From the NCBI RefSeq assembly GCF_900187265.1, contig NZ_LT906450.1, positions 4,207,444 through 4,271,443 of the forward strand: a DNA stretch of 64,000 nt, read 5' to 3'. The notes under the pieces were generated by a model. The model saw only the letters and a list, made by a program, of their open reading frames with translations, was not told where the DNA came from and made no database searches. The number at the start of each line of letters is the position of its first letter. Position 1 is the stretch's first letter. Position numbers and translations under genes: made by a program. This stretch comes from Rhodococcus rhodochrous. GTDB taxonomy: Bacteria; Actinomycetota; Actinomycetes; Mycobacteriales; Mycobacteriaceae. Positions 53,397 to 61,879 of the stretch are shown here, one piece after another.

Positions 53397-54158
53397 CTAG
53401 CTGCGGCCGATCTGGATGCGTTTCCATGCCGACGACGTTGCGCACCCGCCGAGCAGACCGACCGCCAGGGGGATGACAAGTGCAACTGCCGGCACAGTCG
53501 GATCGCCAGAGGCCCACAGGGTCGGGATCGCCCACGGCACGTAGCGGCCGAGACCGAAGCCGGAGGTCAGGTTGGTGGCCACGAGAACGGCCAGGGTCGC
53601 GCCGATCCCGGCCAGGTATCCGCGCCAGTGGGTGGCCACCCAAGCGATGGGAAGCACGCTGCACACCAGGCAGAATCCGCTGATCGTCAGTGTCAACCCG
53701 GCATGGAGTGCCCCTGCCGGATCAAGCCCGAGACCGATCCCTGCCATGATCGATGCGACGCTTTGAACCAGAGTGAGGGCCAGGCCCCAGCCGAGGCAGG
53801 CGACAAGCTTTGCGCGTGCCACCGCTGCGCGGGACGTGCCGATCGCGAAGAGACCGACGATGGTGCCGTCAGTGAACTCGCGGCCGACTGCCCACGCCGC
53901 GACGATTCCGGCTGCCAGCAGCAGGGTGACTCCAAGGCTCAGGGCGGCCAGGCTGACATATCCGCTCCACCCCTGCCCGCTGATCATGGCGGCTGCCTTG
54001 CGGCCCATGTCTGTCCCTGGGGCGTGGACGGCTGCTGCGTAGCCACCGGCCGAGGTGGCTGTGGCCATGATGAGAACGGCACAGGCCGCGGTTCTGGCCA
54101 CGGGGGATGCGTAGAGTTTTCGGGATTCGATGCGCAGGACTGGGGCGTGTGGGGTCAT
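53397..54158 (-). CDS. ABC transporter permease (cargo of the IS481-type element)
   Basis: A 253-residue protein with about six membrane helices (TAACAVLIMATATSAGGYAA, YVSLAALSLGVTLLLAAGIV, the AGLTLTISGFCLVCSVLPIAW segment, and the last helix VPAVALVIPLAVGLLGG). The EFTDGTIVGLFAIGTSRAAV loop resembles ABC-2-type exporter permeases of the antibiotic-resistance class. Its ATG shares one base with the ATPase stop (TGATG). With that ATPase it should form a small exporter for an antimicrobial peptide, drug or lipid; the substrate is not evident. Confidence 0.8.
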   Translation of the reverse strand: MTPHAPVLRIESRKLYASPVARTAACAVLIMATATSAGGYAAAVHAPGTDMGRKAAAMISGQGWSGYVSLAALSLGVTLLLAAGIVAAWAVGREFTDGTIVGLFAIGTSRAAVARAKLVACLGWGLALTLVQSVASIMAGIGLGLDPAGALHAGLTLTISGFCLVCSVLPIAWVATHWRGYLAGIGATLAVLVATNLTSGFGLGRYVPWAIPTLWASGDPTVPAVALVIPLAVGLLGGCATSSAWKRIQIGRS

Positions 54159-54886
54159 CAGATCTCCTGCAACTGTTGGTCGGCGGCCAGTACGGTGTCG
54201 AAGAAGACCTTCTCGAGGTCACGTTCGTCGGGGGTGATGGTGGCGATGACCTGTCCGTGGTGAAGGACGTCGACCGCATCGGAGACACGGGCGAGTTCGT
54301 CGAAGTGGTGGCTGGTGATCAGGATCGAGCTGCCCTGGCCTGCCAGGCGACGCAGTTCGTCACGAAACGCCACGACCGCCAGAGGGTCGAGGCCGTTGGT
54401 GGGCTCGTCGAGGACGGCCACGCTGGGCTCATGGGCGAGCGCGCTGATCAGGCCCACCTTCTGACGCGTGCCTAGGGAAAGCCGCCGAACGGGCTGGTCA
54501 AGATGGGCTTCCATGCCGAGCGCCCGCGAAAGCTGCGCGACGCGTGGCGCGCACCCTGATGGGTCCATGCCGTGAAGCATGATCGCGTTGTCGATGTTGG
54601 CGCGCGCTGTCAGCTCGGGATAGGCGGCCGGCGTCTCGACCATGTGACCGACCCGACACCAGGCCTCTGCGGGGCTGGGCCAGATGTCCTGGCCGTGGAG
54701 CAGGACATGGCCCGCATCGGGTCGCAGCATGCCCAGCGCCACCCGCAGTGCGGTCGTCTTGCCCGCACCGTTGAGGCCGACGAGCGCACGAATCTGTCCG
54801 TGGGACAGCTCAAGGTCCAGTCCACGCAACACCTCGCATCCGCCCAGCCGGACCTGGATCCCCGACAAGGTCAGCGCGGCGGTCAT
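54158..54886 (-). CDS. ABC transporter ATPase (cargo of the IS481-type element)
   Basis: A 242-residue export-type ATPase: Walker A GLNGAGKTT near residues 37-45, Q-loop region VGHMVETPAAYPELTARANI, signature RLSLGTRQKVGLISALAHEP, Walker B VAVLDEPTNGLDPLAV and switch ITSHHFDEL. This matches the CcmA/BcrA-type group that works with ABC-2 permeases. The ATG overlaps the tetR stop (ATGA). The order regulator - ATPase - permease is a self-contained inducible export module. Confidence 0.9.
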   Translation of the reverse strand: MTAALTLSGIQVRLGGCEVLRGLDLELSHGQIRALVGLNGAGKTTALRVALGMLRPDAGHVLLHGQDIWPSPAEAWCRVGHMVETPAAYPELTARANIDNAIMLHGMDPSGCAPRVAQLSRALGMEAHLDQPVRRLSLGTRQKVGLISALAHEPSVAVLDEPTNGLDPLAVVAFRDELRRLAGQGSSILITSHHFDELARVSDAVDVLHHGQVIATITPDERDLEKVFFDTVLAADQQLQEI

Positions 54887-55443
54887 CGGGCCGAGCCCAA
54901 CAAGCTCTGCAGCCCGCCGGCAAGGGCCATCGCAACATGGCTGGGCTCGGGCTCGGCCGCCCAGCCCAGCAGGATCGCCGTGGCGGCCCCCATCACGGCC
55001 CCTGCAGCAGCTCGCGCCTGGTCGGCGGATGCGCCGGAGCTGACCAGGGCCTCGCGAATCGCCTGCTCCGTTGCCGCGCTGGAAGCCCAGACAGCCCCAC
55101 GCAAAGAGGGCGTGGCCGCGACGAGCTGGATGCGGTCCCGGAACTGGGGAGACGACAACTCGCGCGCCGCTTCGGGCTCGCTCAGCGCGGCCAGGAAGCC
55201 GCCCACCACTCGCTCGAGCGGGTGTGCTGACGCTGGCTGGGCGGCGACGGCCAGTGCGATCGCCGGATCGAACATGTCCTCCACCAGGACGGACTCCTTG
55301 CTGGAGAAGTGCCGGAAGAAGGTCATCCGTGACACTCCAGCCGCTTCAGCGATCTGGGCCACCGACACGGTGTCGTAGCCAAACTCGCGGAACAGGCGCA
55401 GGGCGATGTCATGCAAACGTCGGCGATCAATCGGAACAGTCAT
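54883..55443 (-). CDS. TetR-family regulator (cargo of the IS481-type element)
   Basis: A 186-residue TetR protein with a DNA-binding domain at residues about 5-52 (LHDIALRLFREFGYDTVSVA, QIAEAAGVSRMTFFRHFSSK) and a helical ligand domain ending AMALAGGLQSLLGSAR. It is the first gene of the cargo operon and probably represses it through the palindrome at 55466-55478, 23 bases before its start. The ATG at 55443 is preferred over an in-frame start seven codons earlier that would enter this palindrome region. Confidence 0.88.
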   Translation of the reverse strand: MTVPIDRRRLHDIALRLFREFGYDTVSVAQIAEAAGVSRMTFFRHFSSKESVLVEDMFDPAIALAVAAQPASAHPLERVVGGFLAALSEPEAARELSSPQFRDRIQLVAATPSLRGAVWASSAATEQAIREALVSSGASADQARAAAGAVMGAATAILLGWAAEPEPSHVAMALAGGLQSLLGSAR

Positions 55444-55465
55444 GCCCCAATGATACCCAGTCACA

Positions 55466-55478
55466 GTTACCGAGTAAC
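55466..55478. promoter_or_regulatory. Candidate TetR operator of the cargo operon
   Basis: GTTAC-CGA-GTAAC, extended as CAGTTACCGAGTAACAG, is a 13-17 bp palindrome 23 bases upstream of the cargo tetR start and 33 bases inside the element end. TTAC-N3-GTAA palindromes are common TetR-family operators. Confidence 0.65.
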
Positions 55479-55511
55479 AGAATCAGTCGATCAACGTGTC
55501 CGGTCAGTACA

Positions 55512-55517
55512 ACTAGT
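55512..55517. repeat. Right ACTAGT target duplication of the IS481-type element
   Basis: Exact copy of 52381-52386. The gadB stop codon (complement of 55513-55515) lies within it, so insertion left gadB complete. Confidence 0.85.
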
Positions 55518-56928
55518 GGTGGAACAGCACCGGCTGACCTTCACGCGGAATAGGCGTCTCCAGCCGATCGAGGAAGTCGACCTCCGTCTTGATTTCGGCC
55601 AGAAGCGCGGTGGCGAGGTCGTGGCTCAAACCGTTGCGCACGACGATCCGCTGCACCGTGACGTCGGCCAGGTCGTCGGGCATGGGATACGCGGGTACGA
55701 GCCATCCCTTCATCCGCAACCTGTCCGACAGGTCGTAGAGGGTCCACTTGTCGGTGTAGCCCTTTTTGAGCATCCACGCGAACACCGGAATGTCGGAGCC
55801 GTCGTTCCACAGTTCGAATGCCGGAAGCTTGGCTATCTCCTGCGCAAGGTACTGCGCGACTGCCAGCGACTCCTGTTGGACTCGTTTGTAACCGTTGGAC
55901 CCCAAGCGCAGGAACATGTAGTACTGCAACAGCACCTGCGCGCCCGGCCGTGAGAAGTTCAGCGCAAAGGTTGGCATGCTGCCGCCGAGGTAACTGACGT
56001 AGAAGACCAGTTCGTCCGGTAGCGCCTGCTTGTCACGCCATACCACCCAGCCCACGCCGGGATAGACGAGACCGTACTTGTGACCCGACGTGCTGATCGA
56101 CGCCACCCGGTCGAGCCGGAAATCCCACACCAGGTCCGGCTGACAGAACGGCGCGATCATCGCTCCGGACGCGCCGTCGACGTGAATCGGGACGTCGACG
56201 CCGGTGTCGGCGGCGATGCGGTCCAGTGCCTCACTGATCTCGGCAACAGGTTCGTACGCTCCGGTATACGTCACGCCCATGATGGCGACGACGCCGATGG
56301 TGTTCTCGTCCACATACTTGTCGAGTTCGTGCCCGTCGAGGGTTCTGTGCTCCAAGGTGATGGGTACATACCGTGCTTCGACTTCGAAATAGTTGCAGAA
56401 CTTCTCCCAGCACACCTGAACAGCGCTCGAAAGCACGAGGTTCGGCGCCTCGGTGGACTTTCCTTCGGAGCGCCGGCGCTTCTGCCACCTTCGTTTGAGT
56501 GCCAATCCGCCGAGCATGCACGCCTCGGAGGAACCGATCGTGGACGTTCCGATGGCGTTGTCGGGATCGTTGGCGTTCCACAAATCGGCAAGTATTGTCC
56601 AGCAACGCGTTTCGATAGCCGCCGTCTGCGGATACTCGTCCTTGTCGATCATGTTCTTGTCGGCGGACTCGGTATAGAGACGAACGGCAAAGTCGTCCAT
56701 CCACGTGCCGACGAATGTGGCCAGATTCAGCCGCGCGTTGCCGTCCAGCATCGCCTCGTCGTGCACAATCTGGTAGGCGGTCTCGGGGTACGACTCCGAC
56801 TGCGGCATCCGGTTTTTCGGGAGGTCGGTGGCCTCCCCCGGTCGCTCGAAGACCGGATTGAGCGAAAGCGAGTCGCTGGTGCCGACACCACGTCCACGGA
56901 ACTCGGTGGGATCGATCGGTTCAGACAT
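55513..56928 (-). CDS. gadB: Glutamate decarboxylase
   Basis: A 471-residue PLP-dependent group II decarboxylase converting glutamate to GABA with uptake of a proton. The PLP lysine is Lys284 in SISTSGHKYG; IHVDGASGAMIAPF holds the cofactor aspartate, and TSTIGSSEACMLGGLALKRR the substrate/phosphate loop. It ends with the short tail GQPVLFHH, whose stop is in the IS481 target site. The ATG at 56928 is preceded by GAGGG. It sits 63 bases behind an APC antiporter gene on the same strand, the usual GadB/GadC acid-resistance pairing, though that antiporter is frameshifted. Confidence 0.94.
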   Translation of the reverse strand: MSEPIDPTEFRGRGVGTSDSLSLNPVFERPGEATDLPKNRMPQSESYPETAYQIVHDEAMLDGNARLNLATFVGTWMDDFAVRLYTESADKNMIDKDEYPQTAAIETRCWTILADLWNANDPDNAIGTSTIGSSEACMLGGLALKRRWQKRRRSEGKSTEAPNLVLSSAVQVCWEKFCNYFEVEARYVPITLEHRTLDGHELDKYVDENTIGVVAIMGVTYTGAYEPVAEISEALDRIAADTGVDVPIHVDGASGAMIAPFCQPDLVWDFRLDRVASISTSGHKYGLVYPGVGWVVWRDKQALPDELVFYVSYLGGSMPTFALNFSRPGAQVLLQYYMFLRLGSNGYKRVQQESLAVAQYLAQEIAKLPAFELWNDGSDIPVFAWMLKKGYTDKWTLYDLSDRLRMKGWLVPAYPMPDDLADVTVQRIVVRNGLSHDLATALLAEIKTEVDFLDRLETPIPREGQPVLFHH

Positions 56929-56991
56929 TGTTCTCCCTCGGAAAGCGAATCGGACCATAGTCGTGTGTAGACGGCGGATTCGACGTATGCG

Positions 56992-58589
56992 TCATGATCT
57001 GCTCGCATTGCCGGTCCCCGAGCCGGTGGGGCGAGGACCGTCCGGGCCCTCCTTGGTGTAGTCCGTCTGATCAGCCACATCTTCACCTGCGGTGAGCATT
57101 ACGTGCTCGCCGCGTGCAATCGGCGGGACGAACTTGTTCACCTCGCCGTACCGTTGCCGAATCGGTTCGACAAGGCGCGGGTGGGACCTCTTGTCGTGGA
57201 GCGCGTAGATGATGAACGGAATGAGGACCGCGACGATGAATGCGCAGACCAAGATTCCCGTGTATTCCGTATCGTATCTCTTCGCCAAGGTCGAGGGCGT
57301 CACAAAGCTGATCGCCAGCGCAAATCCCGACACGATGAACCCGACCACTGCGACGAACAGTTTGACCACAGTTCCGCCCGGAATCTCGTACGCGCGTTCC
57401 AGATTCTTCTTCCTCAACACCAGGACCATGTACGCGATGAAGAACAGGAGATAGCCGACGAGATAGATCACCGTGGTCAGGGCGATGGCGGTGAAGAAGC
57501 TGACGTTGCCTGCACCGCCGCCGAAGGTGAGCAGAGCGGCCCAACCCGTGACGATCACACCCTGCACGACGATGAAATTGACCGGGACGTCTGCACGGTT
57601 CACTTTGCGCATGGACCTGGGCAGGATCCCTTTCTGGGCAGTCACATACATACCCCGGGCCGGGCCGACGACCCAGGCGCTCACTTCGGCCATGACGCCG
57701 ACCGCGAGCATCACCGCAAGCACCTTCGCCAGCCAGACAAGACTATGACTGAAGTGCTCGAGTAGCCCGGCGAACGTCTGGACCACGCCGGCGCTGAGCG
57801 AGAGTTCACTCTCCGGGACGACTGCCGCCACCGACAGGCCGCCCACGGTGTTGAGGACTACTGCCGCGATCACGAGCATCAGCATGGCCAACGGGTAATC
57901 CCGTTTGGGATTCACCATTTCGTTGGCATGACTGGCGCTGGCCTCGACACCCATGTACGCCAGGATGAACGACACGAACACGACCAACGTGGAGAGTTCA
58001 CTGAAGTCGGGCACCAGCGCGGCGGCACTGATCTCGACATCCGACTGTCCACCGGTGGCGAGATACGCGATCGCCAAGACGATGAGGACTATTCCGGGGA
58101 TGATCACGCCGCCCACAAAACCTGTTTTCGCAATACGGGCGGTGTATTTGGTGCCACCGAGTTGGCTGAACGTGAGTAGCCAGAAGATCACCAGCACCCC
58201 GGCGAACTTCATCCACGGAACCTCGTCGAGTTGTCCCAGTTGAAGACGTAGCCCAGGGCACCGAGGATGAAATAGATCATCGTGACGAATCCGACGGTTA
58301 TCTGCAGCCATTGGAAGAAGATGGCCGCGAAGCCGAATCGTTCGCCCAGAGTCGACCCGACCCATTTGAAGATGCCGCCCTCTTCCCATCCCTTGACCGT
58401 TGCCATTTCGGCAGCACACAGAGCCACCGGGATGAACCAGCAGAAGCCGCCGAGAACGAGGAAAAAGACCAGGCTCAGACCGGAAGTCGCGAACGTCGGA
58501 TACTCGTAGACGGTCATGACCATCGAAGCAGTGATCGCAAAGAACCCGAAGAGGGTCAGTGTCTTCGGCGGAGCCTTCGGAGCAACCAT
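56992..58589 (-). pseudogene. APC-type (GadC-like) amino-acid antiporter, frameshifted
   Basis: The N-terminal part, from ATG 58589 ([20 protein letters not shown]), covers about three membrane helices and runs to [17 protein letters not shown] then stops at 58209. The rest ([20 protein letters not shown] to NASRS) continues in another frame to 56992, about 400 residues and nine more helices. Restoring one base near 58229, so that WD[10 protein letters not shown] reads through, would give a normal 12-helix antiporter of about 530 residues. It lies directly upstream of gadB and should exchange glutamate for GABA. It is either a real one-base deletion or a sequencing error. Confidence 0.8.
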
Positions 58590-58850
58590 ACCCGTTCCTT
58601 ATTCACTAGGTATCGGTCAACAACACTGTCGCCCGGCGCTTTACTGCGGCACGCAAAGCGTATCGCAGTCCGAAAGCAAGAATCATGAAAGCGACGATCT
58701 TGAGATGCCGAACCGGACCGAACTGGCAATAGTTCAAGCACCTTCGCATTCCACGCAATATGCGCGCGTCGTCAAAGAACTCTCTCGACGCACCTGTCGC
58801 GGCCCACCCGCCAGGAACCGACCCACGGGCAGGCAGGCCACGGCTCGCAG

Positions 58851-59300
58851 CTACCAGCGGTAGTCCAGGAACTTTCCGTCGAAGGTGACGACCACGCGGT
58901 CACCGTCCGGATCGGGCCGCCGCGTGATGTCGACGGTGAAATTGATCGCGCTCATGATTCCGTCACCGAACTCTTCGTGGATGAGCGCTTTGAGCGCCGG
59001 TCCGTACACCGAGAGCGCCTCCGAGAAACGGTAGATCGTCGGGTCGCGCATGACCTCGGGTGAGGAACCGCGGTGAGGTTGCAGTGCAAGGCTTTCAGCG
59101 ATTTCCTCACCCAATCCGAGCCGCTCACATACGCGGCTCGCCTGCTCTGCGCTGAGGGGGTGCTGGCCCAGCAGTGCTGCAGTCGTCCACACCAGCGGCG
59201 CGCCGAGGTGCTCGGCGAGGTCCGCCCACGTGAGTCCCTGGCGGATTCTCGCCGCGTCCACAATTGCCGCAGCGTCGGCCTTCGGAAGAATCGGGTTCAT
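58851..59300 (-). CDS. cynS: Cyanate hydratase (cyanase)
   Basis: A 149-residue cyanase that converts cyanate and bicarbonate to ammonia and CO2. Catalytic residues are Arg91, Glu94 and Ser117 in YRFSEALSVYG and EEFGDGIMSAINFTVDI; the N-terminal helical domain (GLTWADLAEHLGAPLVWTTA) and final DGKFLDYRW are also conserved. Length is nearly that of E. coli CynS (156). It lies 66 bases downstream of an FNT channel gene on the same strand, which may supply its substrate or bicarbonate. No CynR-type regulator is nearby. The 261-base gap to the antiporter gene shows no feature I can name. Confidence 0.95.
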   Translation of the reverse strand: MNPILPKADAAAIVDAARIRQGLTWADLAEHLGAPLVWTTAALLGQHPLSAEQASRVCERLGLGEEIAESLALQPHRGSSPEVMRDPTIYRFSEALSVYGPALKALIHEEFGDGIMSAINFTVDITRRPDPDGDRVVVTFDGKFLDYRW

Positions 59301-59366
59301 GGGTACTGCCTTTCGATGTGGTTGCCGGGTGGACGTGGTTCGGCTGTTGTCGGGGCGGACGCTTGC

Positions 59367-60218
59367 TCAGGCCGGCGTGAGTTCCGATTCCGTCGTCTCC
59401 GTCTCGGCTCTTGCTCCCCGCTTCGGTGCAGTGCGCATGTGGGTCACATAGATCACCGCACCGACGAAAACAATTCCTCCCACGAGATTACCTATCACCG
59501 TGGGGATTTCGTTCCACACGAGATAATCGCCCAACGAGAATTCGCCGCCGAGCAACAATCCGGACGGGAAGAGGAACATGTTGACCACGGAGTGCTCGAA
59601 GCCCATGTAGAAGAACAGCATGACCGGCATCCACATGACCAGGACCTTGCCGGGAACACTCTTGGACATCAGCGCTGCAACGACAGCGGTGGACACCATC
59701 CAGTTGCACAGCACACCACGCAGGAACAGAGTCATCATGCCTGCGGCGCCGTGCTCGGCGTAGCCGACGGTGCGCGCTTCCCCGATGTGCATCAGTTGCT
59801 GGGCCACATCGTTCGGCGGGATGGAGTAGCCGTAGGTGAGAATGAAGGTGATCATGACGGCGACAGTGAAAGCACCCGCAAAGTTGCCGAGGAAGACCAG
59901 ACCCCAATTGCGCAGTACCGCACCGATGGTCACCCCCGGGCGCTTGTCGACGTAGGCGACCGGGGCGAGCGTGAACACCCCGGTGAGCAAGTCGAACCCG
60001 AGCAGATAGAGCATGCAGAAGCCGACCGGGAATAGCACCGCGCCGAGCAGTGCGTTGCCGGTCTGCACGGTGACCGTGACGGCGAATGCGGCCGCGAGCG
60101 CGAGGATCGCGCCACCCATGTAGGACCGGATGACGGTGTCCCGTGTGGACATGAGGACCTTGCTCTCGCCTGCGTCGACCATCGAACGGGCGAGTTCGGC
60201 GGGGGGAACGTAGGACAC
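59367..60218 (-). CDS. Formate/nitrite transporter family channel
   Basis: A 283-residue FNT protein with six membrane helices: a FDLLTGVFTLAP loop, VLRNWGLVFLGNFAGAFTVA, GVLCNWMVSTAVVAALMSKS, FEHSVVNMFLFPSGLLLGG and GNLVGGIVFVGAVIYVTHM. The FEHSVVNMF segment carries the central histidine. I choose GTG 60218 (SYVPPAELARSMVDAGE), because AGGAGG lies five bases upstream and FNT proteins begin this way; a GTG at 60269 would add 17 residues. FNT channels pass formate, nitrite or similar small anions. Next to cyanase, cyanate or bicarbonate traffic is plausible but unproven. Confidence 0.88.
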   Translation of the reverse strand: MSYVPPAELARSMVDAGESKVLMSTRDTVIRSYMGGAILALAAAFAVTVTVQTGNALLGAVLFPVGFCMLYLLGFDLLTGVFTLAPVAYVDKRPGVTIGAVLRNWGLVFLGNFAGAFTVAVMITFILTYGYSIPPNDVAQQLMHIGEARTVGYAEHGAAGMMTLFLRGVLCNWMVSTAVVAALMSKSVPGKVLVMWMPVMLFFYMGFEHSVVNMFLFPSGLLLGGEFSLGDYLVWNEIPTVIGNLVGGIVFVGAVIYVTHMRTAPKRGARAETETTESELTPA

Positions 60219-60369
60219 ATCAACCTCCTGGTCGGGTAGGCCAGTGTTTCGGGGTTGCGTGTCCGGCACATTGCCGAGCAGTAAAAGCGGTCGTTACGTT
60301 CTCCTCGCACGGGTGCCCGCCACGTTGTGAGGCCGCACGGCGGGTATTCCTGCGGGCTTGTGGCCGGGA

Positions 60370-61725
60370 CTAGGGCCGGTCGTCGCGGCGAGCGCTGTAT
60401 TCGCGATGCGGAACGAATTCGAAGGTCAGCATGGCGAACGCCGCAGGTAGGAGGTAACGCAGTTTGAAGAGGACGAACCGCCGGTCTGTCCCCGCGTGAA
60501 ACTTGTCCAGATAGCGATACAGCGACTCGAGCGCGATGATCGAGTCTCCGAGGCGGAGCACCATGCGCACTCCGGAACGCCATCGGCCGGTGCCGTTCGG
60601 GCCGAGAAGGTCCGGGAACGGGGCAAATGCCAACGACACCGACGTTCCGCCGATGCTGCGGACGTGGTCGATGACGGCGACGGCCATCCGCTCGTCGGTG
60701 CCGTTCGGTGCCCGGGGGCTACGCCATGGCACGTCCAGGCTCCATTCTTCGCCATGATCTGCAAGGCCGTATCGCTGAAACCCGACGGGAACCATGTCCC
60801 GGTCGCGTGCGATGACGATCATCATGTCCGGGTACGTCCCGTCGAGCAGATGGTCGAGGATCATCGAAAAGCCCCGGCGCTGATGGCCGGAGCGAGTGTG
60901 AGCCACGATGTCGAGCAGTTGACTCCGCACTTCGGGGGACAGATCCCTTTCGGCGACGATCTCGGTGGTGACTCCGGCGTTCTCGGCGCGGTGCACCGCC
61001 TGGCGGAGGTTACGGAAACGCCGGCCGACGAGGGTGAAATGCCCGACGTCGACGATGACGTCGCACCCGATGCAGACCGATCTCAGTCGTGGGCGACCCC
61101 GACCGCCCGACTGCCACAACCGAACGGTGTTCTCACCGGCCCCGAGGACAGCCACCCGCCACCCCCGGTCGGAGGCGAAGCGCGTGAAGTCCGAAAGCAG
61201 GTTGTCGAACGCCGGCGGGTGGCCCACCGGGTCGCCCGACACCACCGCGATACCGGCGCGCGTGCGATACCCGATCGCGGCGGTGCGACCGGAATTGTAG
61301 AAGTACGACTTGGTCGAATTCAGCGCAAACGGCGCCAACGGGTCACCGCTGGACTCCCGCACGAGCGAGGCGATGCGTTCTTCCTCCTCGGGTTCTGGCC
61401 TGCTCCCGACGGGAAGAACCAACACGGGCCCCGACACCGCGATCGCGACGAACGCGACATGGCTGTGTCCCCAGGCGTAGGCGAAACCTGCCACCAGCAG
61501 ACACAACAGGGCTGCTACCGCATGCATACGGGTCACGGGACGGCGCAACCACACCCCGCGGGCGACGAACGCGATCGCGACAGCGAGCGCGACGATCAGT
61601 TTTGTGTCCCTGCCCGACCGGAATGCCGCGATTTCCAGCACGATCATCGCGAGCAGGTACAAGCGGAGTCCCATTCGCTGCACGCCGGGTGTCGCCGAGG
61701 CTGCGGCGGTTTGCAGGGTCGTCAT
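60370..61725 (-). CDS. Lysyl-phosphatidylglycerol synthase-like (DUF2156) membrane protein
   Basis: A 451-residue protein with about four N-terminal membrane helices (GLRLYLLAMIVLEIAAF; IVALAVAIAFVARGVWL; VAALLCLLVAGFAYAWG; VAFVAIAVSGPVLVLPVG) and a soluble DUF2156 domain (about 145-440) of the MprF/LPG-synthase C-terminal type: ALNSTKSYFYNSGRTAAIGY, VVSGDPVGHP, RRFRNLRQAVHRAENAGV and SLAFAPFPDLLG. Related proteins transfer amino acids from tRNA to phosphatidylglycerol, changing surface charge. It is the last gene before the second IS256 copy; 61726-61879 holds only its upstream region. Confidence 0.8.
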   Translation of the reverse strand: MTTLQTAAASATPGVQRMGLRLYLLAMIVLEIAAFRSGRDTKLIVALAVAIAFVARGVWLRRPVTRMHAVAALLCLLVAGFAYAWGHSHVAFVAIAVSGPVLVLPVGSRPEPEEEERIASLVRESSGDPLAPFALNSTKSYFYNSGRTAAIGYRTRAGIAVVSGDPVGHPPAFDNLLSDFTRFASDRGWRVAVLGAGENTVRLWQSGGRGRPRLRSVCIGCDVIVDVGHFTLVGRRFRNLRQAVHRAENAGVTTEIVAERDLSPEVRSQLLDIVAHTRSGHQRRGFSMILDHLLDGTYPDMMIVIARDRDMVPVGFQRYGLADHGEEWSLDVPWRSPRAPNGTDERMAVAVIDHVRSIGGTSVSLAFAPFPDLLGPNGTGRWRSGVRMVLRLGDSIIALESLYRYLDKFHAGTDRRFVLFKLRYLLPAAFAMLTFEFVPHREYSARRDDRP

Positions 61726-61879
61726 GGCTCACTCTCGATTCTCCGCGGCATCGGGCGCCCTTACGACCGTATGCCCGTTGAATCGCCCACCCTGCGGTTT
61801 CTGATGAAGAGCGAGCAGTCAAGGGAACGAACACGATTTATCCGGCATTACGCCGCTCGCACTCGCTCACGATGCGGAG

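Larger units (their letters stand above)
52387..55511 (-). mobile_element. IS481-type element with TetR-ABC exporter cargo, 3125 bp
   Basis: Termini are TGTACTGACCGG...ACGTTG at both ends in inverted orientation: 12 bp exact, then a 6-bp match after two mismatches. Outside them the ACTAGT duplication is perfect. Between the ends are, all on the minus strand, tetR, an ABC ATPase gene, an ABC permease gene and the IS481-type transposase gene. An IS481 element is normally about 1 kb, so the extra 2 kb is cargo. The clean duplication shows that the whole unit moved as one. Confidence 0.88.
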
